Shown: positions 1 to 6,006 of the stretch, piece by piece
Numbering within the stretch: the first letter of the stretch is position 1
How the letters are laid out: each line of letters starts with the position of its first letter
NCBI GenBank assembly: GCA_002725545.1
Contig: PBPW01000068.1
Location: forward strand, 11,697 to 18,890
DNA length: 7,194 nt
Source: Fidelibacterota bacterium
Lineage (GTDB): Bacteria > Marinisomatota > Marinisomatia > Marinisomatales > TCS55
Reading direction: 5' to 3'
Made by a program: the position numbers and the translations under genes
The notes under the pieces: generated by a model
Database searches by the model: none
Seen by the model: the letters and a program-made list of their open reading frames with translations, nothing else
Told to the model about the DNA's origin: nothing

Positions 1-784
1 CATCAGAATGATCCACTTTAAAGGTGGGGTAAGGTTTTCCAGTTGTAAAATAATAATAATGCCTTGAAAGAATAAAAAGAGGACCAATTAGAGCCAACAG
101 CCAAGGATAGCGCATCGATAAAAACATTGTTGGTATAAATACGACATAAATGCGGCATCTTTGCAAATGCCTTATTGCAAACGGAAAAAAAAGAGCAACT
201 AAAGGAAATGGTAAAAATACAGCAGCAACAGTACTAATCATGGGATCATCATTTATATATCCAAGTATAGATGCCGTTAAAGAGCCTAAAATTATTAAGC
301 ATAGATTAGGAGCAATCTCTTTTTTTAGCAATTTATTTGAATTGTCATTATTGATTGATATACCCCACGTTATATGCCCCACTAAAAAAAATAAGATATA
401 AGGCAAACCGAAGTAAAGCACTTCTAGAGAAAAAGATAGGGGGTTTGCGCCTACGATAAAAAGACAAAAACCATATAAAAAAATCTTACTAGCTGCACTA
501 GCTGAGTTTACCTGCTTGAGGTATTCATATTTTGAATTTAATAAATAATCAAAGTAAGGAAAAATAATTAACGCTATAATCAAATAAATTGATAGGCTAT
601 TCCAGCTCCAATACATCCATCTATCACTCAAATGGGAAACTACATTATCACCAGCAATTAAAATTGCCCATACCCCAAACCAGCGCAGGGGGCTAAAACT
701 GAATAACTTATCAAAACTATTGAAGAATCTTGATAGAGATTGATATCCTTGTGTTCCTTTGGGGATATACTTTTCAACTAACAA
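1..784 (-). CDS. Multi-pass membrane protein of unknown function, N-terminal 261 residues (3' end outside window)
   Basis: A continuous stop-free minus-strand frame runs from base 784 to the window edge and fills what would otherwise be a gene-free stretch. It begins with TTG at 782-784, directly after an in-frame TAA, and has an AAGGAAA ribosome binding site at 791-797. The next in-frame start, ATG at residue 57, would lose a plausible N-terminus. The soluble start (residues 1-33, with YIPKGTQGYQ and a Phe-rich SRFFNSFDKLFSFSPLRW stretch) is followed by about six or seven hydrophobic segments, near 36-50, 64-82, 101-117, 122-142, 160-177, 184-204 and 226-240. A polar Asn/Lys loop (145-157) separates segments 4 and 5. 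The last visible residues (241-261) are aromatic and polar, RHYYYF then YPTF, and look like a cytoplasmic tail, so the gene may end soon after the window edge. I recognise no family or catalytic motif. It follows the transporter gene by 22 bases and is probably co-transcribed. Confidence 0.8.
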   Translation of the reverse strand, partial: MLVEKYIPKGTQGYQSLSRFFNSFDKLFSFSPLRWFGVWAILIAGDNVVSHLSDRWMYWSWNSLSIYLIIALIIFPYFDYLLNSKYEYLKQVNSASAASKIFLYGFCLFIVGANPLSFSLEVLYFGLPYILFFLVGHITWGISINNDNSNKLLKKEIAPNLCLIILGSLTASILGYINDDPMISTVAAVFLPFPLVALFFPFAIRHLQRCRIYVVFIPTMFLSMRYPWLLALIGPLFILSRHYYYFTTGKPYPTFKVDHSD

Positions 785-790
785 TTAATA

Positions 791-797
791 TTTCCTT
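791..797 (-). promoter_or_regulatory. Ribosome binding site supporting a TTG start
   Basis: AAGGAAA on the coding strand, 6 bases before the TTG at 784, in the 22-base gap after the transporter stop. Together with the in-frame TAA immediately before the TTG, it makes TTG the only well-supported start for the left-edge membrane protein gene. Confidence 0.6.
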
Positions 798-806
798 GAA
801 TAAATA

Positions 807-2180
807 TTAGAAAAATGGGAATACTTCGTTAATTATGATGAATGCCACCACTAAGGATGCAAATACTAAACCTCCCTTAATAAAACCAGGCGGTAAGCTT
901 GCTCCATCTGCCCCGGTGTTAATCTCTTTTATATATTCTGGCATTTTCCACTTTACTAAAACAAATACTGCGGTCATCATTCCGCCAATGGGCAACATAT
1001 ATTTTGATGATAAATTATCCATAACGTCAAAAAAGGTTTCACCCAAGAAAAATGAGTCTCCAAATATACTTGCTAAATTGATCCCGCCGCCGAGCGATAA
1101 AGAGCAAAATATCCCTATAACTGTCACTATAGACCCAAATAATAATGTAGCTTTTTTGCGCGACCAATTTTTTTGATCGATCAAATATGCAGTTTGAACT
1201 TCAAGGATTGAAATTGCAGACGTTAATGCCGCCATAAATAGGAGAAAGAAAAACATTGTTGCCCAAATTGTACCCCCTGCTAACTGGGGGAAAACAGAAG
1301 GTAATACAACAAAAATGAGTCCCGGTCCCTCTGCTGGATTAGCGCCTAGAGCAAATACCGTGGTAAATATTGCTATACCAGCTAGAAGAGCAATTAAGGT
1401 ATCAATTACAATGATCCATAAAGCGGAGGTTAATAAATTTTGTTTTCTATCTAAATAGCTACCATAAGTAATCATCGTACCCATTCCTAAACTTACCGTA
1501 AAAAAGGAATGACCCAGGGCTAGAACAATTGAGGAAGGTGTTAAATCTTCAAATCTTGGGTTAAATAAAAATGAGAGTCCTTTCATTCCTCCATCAAGCG
1601 TTATTCCTCTTACAGCTAGAACAGCCAATAATACTATTATTAGTGGCATCATAATTGAAGACCATTTCTCAATACCCCCTTTAACGCCATTGATAATTAC
1701 CCACATACACAATGACATAAAAAATATCTGATAAAACAAAGGTGACCATGTGCTTTCAATAAAGGTTCCAAAAATAGCGCTAGAGGCATCGGGATTACCG
1801 GCTAACTGAGAAAATCCACCACTAACAGAATCAACAACATATTTTAAAATCCATCCACCAACTACTCCGTAGAAAGACAATATTACAAAAGCAGATGCAA
1901 CACCTAAAAAACCAGCATATTTCCAAGCTGTGCCTGGTGCAAGTTTTTCAAAAGCACCTACAGGGCTAAGCTGAGTTTTGCGCCCTATGGCAAATTCTGC
2001 AATAACGATAGATAAACCCACGAGGAAAATGCAAATTAAATAGACTATTGTAAACGCTGATCCTCCATTTTGGCCAGCCATATGAGGGTATTTCCAGATA
2101 TTTCCTATTCCAACGGCAGACCCTGCTGCAGCAAGGATAAATCCTAACTTTGATCCCCATTTTTCACGTTGTGCTGTCAT
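807..2180 (-). CDS. Sodium-dependent amino-acid transporter, NSS (SNF) family
   Basis: This 457-residue inner-membrane protein belongs to the neurotransmitter:sodium symporter family (LeuT, MhsT and Tyt1 are bacterial examples), which import amino acids with Na+. About 11 membrane helices can be drawn (roughly 11-32, 41-65, 86-117, 148-167, 172-190, 213-243, 248-280, 302-334, 343-362, 394-412, 433-453), the usual number for MhsT-like members that lack helix 12. The signature helix 1 motif is present (GSAVGIGNIWKYP, 20-32), with Gly20, Val23 and Asn27 at the same numbers as in LeuT. Helix 6 has FFTVSLGMG (226-234) with substrate-site Phe227, Thr228 and Ser230. Helix 8 has Ala317, Thr320 and Ser321, matching the Na2 site. 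Helix 7 has Asp260 where LeuT has the Na1 residue Asn286. Met233 replaces LeuT Phe259, so substrate preference probably differs from LeuT; the actual substrate cannot be told. The ATG overlaps the preceding stop by 4 bases. Confidence 0.96.
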   Translation of the reverse strand: MTAQREKWGSKLGFILAAAGSAVGIGNIWKYPHMAGQNGGSAFTIVYLICIFLVGLSIVIAEFAIGRKTQLSPVGAFEKLAPGTAWKYAGFLGVASAFVILSFYGVVGGWILKYVVDSVSGGFSQLAGNPDASSAIFGTFIESTWSPLFYQIFFMSLCMWVIINGVKGGIEKWSSIMMPLIIVLLAVLAVRGITLDGGMKGLSFLFNPRFEDLTPSSIVLALGHSFFTVSLGMGTMITYGSYLDRKQNLLTSALWIIVIDTLIALLAGIAIFTTVFALGANPAEGPGLIFVVLPSVFPQLAGGTIWATMFFFLLFMAALTSAISILEVQTAYLIDQKNWSRKKATLLFGSIVTVIGIFCSLSLGGGINLASIFGDSFFLGETFFDVMDNLSSKYMLPIGGMMTAVFVLVKWKMPEYIKEINTGADGASLPPGFIKGGLVFASLVVAFIIINEVFPFF

Positions 2181-2599
2181 AATTTCTCCAATTTTTCTTG
2201 ATCAGATTTTTCTAAATTCTCATTCATTACTTTGTTAAATGGATGCAAATGCGCCTCAACCACAGCATCCAGAAGACCGTAAATATAGACAATGATGACC
2301 CACCATCCATATCGGTTTCTTTTGTATAGATAGTCTTTTTTAATAGAAGAGTCTAAGTTGCTAGAGCTACTATACTTGTTTGAAAAATCCAAATAAAGAT
2401 ACGTAGATGCGATTCCAGCGGATGAGAGAATAGACCCTTTAATTGGTTGGCCATTGTAAAATTGACCCCCGCCTGGAAACATAAAAGATCTTAGCGCTGC
2501 AACTTTCGGAGATTTTTGACTTAAGCTGTCAACCTCTTGATCTTGACCAACAATAAGCGAAAAAATAACAATAGAAAAAAAAGATGATTTTCTAAGCAT
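2177..2599 (-). CDS. DUF5683-type small membrane protein with signal peptide
   Basis: This 140-residue protein starts with a likely signal sequence: basic LRK, then a hydrophobic stretch at about 7-18 and a possible cleavage site near 18-20. There is no lipobox cysteine. The conserved core PGGGQFYNGQPIKG (42-55) is typical of DUF5683 and related proteins found in the FCB group. It is followed by a hydrophobic segment (about 56-70), a polar Ser-rich and Lys-rich linker (73-96), a second membrane segment (about 98-111), and a DAVVEAHLHPF stretch (111-121) that resembles the conserved DAxVxAHL end of the family. The tail (124-140) is charged. I infer an envelope protein with two membrane segments; no function is established for the family. 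The ATG at 2597-2599 has no obvious Shine-Dalgarno and lies 5 bases after ridA. Its TGA overlaps the transporter ATG by four bases (ATGA), suggesting translational coupling. Confidence 0.8.
   Translation of the reverse strand: MLRKSSFFSIVIFSLIVGQDQEVDSLSQKSPKVAALRSFMFPGGGQFYNGQPIKGSILSSAGIASTYLYLDFSNKYSSSSNLDSSIKKDYLYKRNRYGWWVIIVYIYGLLDAVVEAHLHPFNKVMNENLEKSDQEKLEKL
2185..2189 (-). promoter_or_regulatory. Ribosome binding site of the NSS transporter gene
   Basis: GGAGA on the coding strand lies 4 bases before the transporter ATG at 2180, inside the end of the DUF5683-type gene. It supports reinitiation at the ATGA overlap. Confidence 0.6.
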
Positions 2600-2604
2600 T
2601 TAAA

Positions 2605-2985
2605 TTATTGAAAAGCAATACATTCAATTTCGACATCTGCTCCTCCGGGAAGTTCTTTAACTGAAACCAATGAGCGCGCAGGTGCCGATTCCTCATCCAG
2701 CCATTCATTAAATACTTCATTAACTTCTGCATAATTAGACATATCGGTTATGAATACTGTAAATTTTACAACCTTCGATAGGTCAGATTCTGCTCGCTCT
2801 AAAATGGCAGATAGGTTTTTAAAGACTTGATGAACTTTGGATTTAAAGTCTCCCTCTATCATTGCGCCAGTTTCAGGATCAATAGGAACTTGGCCAGCGG
2901 TAAAGACAAAGCCATTTATAATTGTTCCTTGGTTATATGAACCCATTGGGTTTGGTGCATGGGCATCAGAAATAATTTTTTTCAT
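2605..2985 (-). CDS. ridA: RidA family reactive enamine/imine deaminase
   Basis: RidA (YjgF/YER057c/UK114 family) is a small cytosolic trimeric enzyme. It hydrolyses 2-aminoacrylate and related enamines or imines released by PLP enzymes such as serine/threonine dehydratase, giving a 2-keto acid and ammonia and protecting PLP enzymes from damage. The 126-residue length matches the family (E. coli 128). Key features are visible: Tyr17 in GSYNQG, the TAGQVPIDPETG stretch (29-40), Arg104 in APARS (equivalent to the carboxylate-binding E. coli Arg105), and Glu119 in VEIECIA (equivalent to Glu120). The arginine marks the active RidA subgroup. The ATG at 2983-2985 has a strong AGGAG site 6 bases upstream that overlaps the preceding TAG stop. 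The downstream gene starts 5 bases after the TAA stop. Its position between alaS and an amino-acid transporter gene fits an amino-acid metabolism role, but that link is inference. Confidence 0.95.
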   Translation of the reverse strand: MKKIISDAHAPNPMGSYNQGTIINGFVFTAGQVPIDPETGAMIEGDFKSKVHQVFKNLSAILERAESDLSKVVKFTVFITDMSNYAEVNEVFNEWLDEESAPARSLVSVKELPGGADVEIECIAFQ

Positions 2986-2990
2986 ACTAA

Positions 2991-2996
2991 ACTCCT
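2991..2996 (-). promoter_or_regulatory. Ribosome binding site of ridA
   Basis: AGGAGT on the coding strand, directly 5 to 6 bases before the ridA ATG. Its first two bases belong to the TAG stop codon of the PPC-domain gene, so termination of one gene and initiation of the next occur at nearly the same place. Confidence 0.7.
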
Positions 2997-3420
2997 AAGA
3001 ATTAAACGACATGCAGGCAAGACCAATATTTGAATCATACTCTCTTTTACCATCAGAATCGATTTTACGTAAAATAAATTCGCCGACAGCAGCTACTTTT
3101 GCCTCAAATAAATGCCCACCTTTGCAATCAAGCTGGTGATTGGAAATTGTGATATGCGCATGGATAAATGGTTCATCATCCTTTAACAAAACATTTCCTT
3201 GAAAAGAGGTTAATTCCCATATATCAGAAAAGGTTTGTTTGAGGTATTCTTGATTTCCTAAATCGTAAGCTCCTACTTCAATTTCTTTTATAGCCCCAAT
3301 ACCAGAAAGTTGAGCATTGTAAATCCTTTTTTCTTTACAAAATAATGTTAGAGTTTCCATAATACCTTCTTCTTGTTCAACGTAGACGATATAGGTATCT
3401 CCATCTTGTTTATACTGCAT
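2995..3420 (-). CDS. PPC/DUF296-domain protein (PD1-like, AT-hook-associated fold)
   Basis: This 141-residue protein is essentially one PPC (plant and prokaryote conserved, DUF296) domain, the usual length for stand-alone bacterial members. Visible hallmarks are a GIGA turn at 40-43, the HAHIT motif with His87 and His89, and GGHLFEAKV from 101 with His103. In solved bacterial members, equivalent histidines bind a metal ion and the fold forms trimers. No AT-hook or other DNA-binding extension is present, so the common 'DNA-binding protein' label is not supported here; the actual role is unknown. The ATG at 3418-3420 is preferred over an in-frame TTG at 3430-3432, because a GAGGA ribosome binding site lies just upstream of the ATG. 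The gene begins inside the last 11 bases of alaS, and the next gene (ridA) follows 9 bases after its TAG stop, so it is co-expressed with both. Confidence 0.9.
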   Translation of the reverse strand: MQYKQDGDTYIVYVEQEEGIMETLTLFCKEKRIYNAQLSGIGAIKEIEVGAYDLGNQEYLKQTFSDIWELTSFQGNVLLKDDEPFIHAHITISNHQLDCKGGHLFEAKVAAVGEFILRKIDSDGKREYDSNIGLACMSFNS

Positions 3421-6001
3421 TTTTTTCCTCAATATTTTTTAAAATAATATCTTTCGCTTTTTCCATAGCGGTTTCAAGAGATTTTTGATCTTTACCGCCA
3501 GCCGTTGCGAGGTTCGGGCGACCACCACCGCCACCGCCCATGATAGATCCAATCTGCTTTGCGAGGTCCCCAGCCTTAATTCCCGCTTCAATTAATGTAT
3601 CTGTGACAACAACAACCAACATCGGTTTGTCAGCCACAGCGCCAAGGACTCCAATTCCATTCTTTAATTTTAAAAGAAGACTATTTCCAAAATCTTTTAG
3701 GCTATCCATATCTTCAGCATCTGTCATTTTGATAACTATAGTTTTATTTTCAATAATTAATGCTTCTTTCAATAAGATTTTAGTATCAAATGATGAGTTA
3801 GATTTTTTTTGTTTCTTTAATTCTTTTTCCAAAGTTTTGTTATCCTTGATTAATTGACCTAAACGATCTGGAATTGAATTAAGATTGCATTTCAATTGCG
3901 ATTTAACCTCATCTAAAGCTGCTACCTGATCTTGAACAAATTCAACCGCTTTGGGCCCTGTAACGGCAACGATTCGACGTACTCCAGATGCTAAAGATGT
4001 TTCTTCGGTAATTTTAAATAATCCAATGTCACCAGTTCGATCGACATGTGTTCCGCCACATAATTCTTTTGAAAAATCAGCCACGGTAATAACGCGGACT
4101 TGATCTCCATATTTCTCGCCAAACATGGCAACTGCGCCTTCTTTTTTTGCTTCATCAAAAGCTTTAATTGATACATCTAACTTATTATTTATTAGTATTT
4201 CACTATTAACAATATTTTCTATTTCACGAATTTCTTTTTTTGATATTTTTTCAAAGTGAGTAAGATCAAATCTAAGATAATCTGGATGAACCAGAGATCC
4301 TGCCTGCTGCACATGGTCACCTAAAACCATCTTTAAGGCTTTGTGCATAAGATGCGTTGCTGTATGATTTTTTCTTGTTCGTTGACGTTTTTCAAAATCC
4401 ACTCGACATTCAACAGTTGAAATATCCTTACCAATAGTTCCGGTGCAATGATGCACATAGCATTCTCCATCTAATTGTACATCTTGTACGATTAGATCTA
4501 CTCCGCTACCTTTAATTGTTCCCGTATCACCTATTTGACCGCCAGATTCTGCATAAAATGGTGTTTGGTCTAAAACAACGAGGTATGAGTCATCTGTAGA
4601 GGCATATTTAACTATTTCAGCTGATAATGAGATTGCTTCGTATCCCTTAAATTTAGAATCTTCAATATTTTTCAATTCATTCCAAGATACCTCAGAAACA
4701 TTAGTGTTGAATTTTTCTGCTGATTTCGCTCTTTTTTTCTGTTGATCCATCTCTTTTTTAAAACCATCCTCATCAATGGAAAGACCTTTTTCACGTGCCA
4801 TAAGCTGGGTTAGATCCAATGGGAAACCAAAAGTATCATAGAGCTTGAATGCATCACTACCGGGAATTGTTTTGCCAGACATATTGCTGATGACTTTATT
4901 GAAATGCAATAAACCGCGATCTAGTGTATCATTAAATGAAGTCTCCTCAGCTTTGATAATTTTTTCAATATGGCTTTTTTTATCTACAATCTCAGGAAAA
5001 GTATCTCCCATGATTTTCTCAACAGTCCCAACTAAATTAAAAATAAAAGGTTGATTCATATCTAGCGATCTTCCAAATCGAGCTGCTCTGCGAAGAATTC
5101 GCCTTAAAACATACCCTCTCCCGTCATTGCTTGGCAAAGCACCATCTGCAATGGCAAAGGAGAGCATGCGAATGTGATCTGAAATAACCTGAAAAGGCAC
5201 CGGATCATCATTGAAGGATTTACCTGTAATACTTTCAATTTTGCCAATAATTGGTAAAAACAGATCGGTAGAATAGTTACTTAACTTGCCCTGCATAACT
5301 GATACAATTCTCTCAAAACCTGCGCCGGTGTCAACATGCATAGCACTTAAATCTTCAAGCTTTCCATTAGAAAGACGATTGTGCTGAATAAAAACTAAAT
5401 TCCAAAGTTCCCAGTATTGATCTGAGCTATTAACTTTATCTGGTGATTGAGATTTAATATCGTCACCAATAAAATAATGGATCTCAGAACAGGGGCCACA
5501 CGGACCGGTTTCACCCATTTCCCAAAAATTATCTTTTTTATCAAATTTTAATACACGGTCAGGAGAAATATCGGTGACTTTTGGCCAAAGATCGAATGCT
5601 TCATTATCTTCGTGATATACGGTAACCCAAAGCCGATTTTTATCTAATCCCCAAACTTCGGTAAATAATTCCCAAGCCCAATTAATTGCTTCAGCTTTAT
5701 AGTAGTCACCGAAAGACCAATTTCCAAGCATTTCGAAAAATGTATGGTGAAAAGTATCTATCCCAACTTCTTCAAGATCATTATGCTTTCCACTCACTCT
5801 GATACATTTTTGACTATTTACCGCTCTAGGAAATTCAGATATTTTCTGATCAAGAAAGATTGATTTAAACTGATTCATTCCAGCGTTTGTAAACAATAAG
5901 GTGGGGTCATCAATAGGCACCACGGGTGAACTACGGATAAACTTATGATCTTTATCCTTGAAAAAATCAATAAATGCCTTACGTATTTCTTTACTATTCA
6001 T
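3410..6001 (-). CDS. alaS: Alanyl-tRNA synthetase (AlaRS, class II)
   Basis: This essential cytosolic enzyme attaches alanine to tRNA-Ala and clears mischarged Ser- and Gly-tRNA-Ala. At 863 residues it is full length (E. coli AlaRS is about 876). The N-terminal class II catalytic core includes FTNAGMNQF (37-45), QKCIR followed by GKHNDL (64-76) and CGPCSEI (168-174). The conserved DGRGYVLRRILRRAARFGR stretch is at 293-311. The editing domain carries the zinc-binding set His546 and His550 (HTATH) with Cys648 and His652 (CGGTH). The C-Ala domain ends with a six-glycine run at 822-827 followed by RP. I chose the ATG at 5999-6001, where family similarity begins (MNSKEIRKAFIDFF); an in-frame TTG at 6008-6010 would add only MIN. 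No clear Shine-Dalgarno precedes the ATG, so translation may be coupled to the upstream gene, whose stop is 5 bases away. Its 3' end overlaps the next gene by 11 bases. No truncation or missing active-site residue is seen. Confidence 0.98.
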   Translation of the reverse strand: MNSKEIRKAFIDFFKDKDHKFIRSSPVVPIDDPTLLFTNAGMNQFKSIFLDQKISEFPRAVNSQKCIRVSGKHNDLEEVGIDTFHHTFFEMLGNWSFGDYYKAEAINWAWELFTEVWGLDKNRLWVTVYHEDNEAFDLWPKVTDISPDRVLKFDKKDNFWEMGETGPCGPCSEIHYFIGDDIKSQSPDKVNSSDQYWELWNLVFIQHNRLSNGKLEDLSAMHVDTGAGFERIVSVMQGKLSNYSTDLFLPIIGKIESITGKSFNDDPVPFQVISDHIRMLSFAIADGALPSNDGRGYVLRRILRRAARFGRSLDMNQPFIFNLVGTVEKIMGDTFPEIVDKKSHIEKIIKAEETSFNDTLDRGLLHFNKVISNMSGKTIPGSDAFKLYDTFGFPLDLTQLMAREKGLSIDEDGFKKEMDQQKKRAKSAEKFNTNVSEVSWNELKNIEDSKFKGYEAISLSAEIVKYASTDDSYLVVLDQTPFYAESGGQIGDTGTIKGSGVDLIVQDVQLDGECYVHHCTGTIGKDISTVECRVDFEKRQRTRKNHTATHLMHKALKMVLGDHVQQAGSLVHPDYLRFDLTHFEKISKKEIREIENIVNSEILINNKLDVSIKAFDEAKKEGAVAMFGEKYGDQVRVITVADFSKELCGGTHVDRTGDIGLFKITEETSLASGVRRIVAVTGPKAVEFVQDQVAALDEVKSQLKCNLNSIPDRLGQLIKDNKTLEKELKKQKKSNSSFDTKILLKEALIIENKTIVIKMTDAEDMDSLKDFGNSLLLKLKNGIGVLGAVADKPMLVVVVTDTLIEAGIKAGDLAKQIGSIMGGGGGGRPNLATAGGKDQKSLETAMEKAKDIILKNIEEKNAV
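3426..3430 (-). promoter_or_regulatory. Ribosome binding site of the PPC-domain gene
   Basis: GAGGA on the coding strand lies 5 bases before the ATG at 3420, inside the 3' end of alaS. It decides the start: the alternative TTG at 3430-3432 would overlap this site. Confidence 0.7.
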
Positions 6002-6006
6002 ATTTA

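Noticed and set aside
150..401. Plus-strand open frame of 83 codons starting MRHLCKCL
   Set aside because: It lies antisense to the left-edge membrane protein gene, which covers the whole stretch with a coherent hydrophobic pattern, a ribosome binding site and operon context.
784..807. Possible terminator or promoter in the largest intergenic gap
   Set aside because: The 22-base gap shows no stem-loop with a U-tract and is occupied by the ribosome binding site of the following gene.
835..1176. Plus-strand frame of 113 codons
   Set aside because: Antisense to the transmembrane C-terminal half of the NSS transporter; no ribosome binding site or family resemblance.
3540..3857. Plus-strand frame of 105 codons
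   Set aside because: Antisense to the C-terminal domain of alaS, which is fully conserved there; a low-complexity shadow frame.
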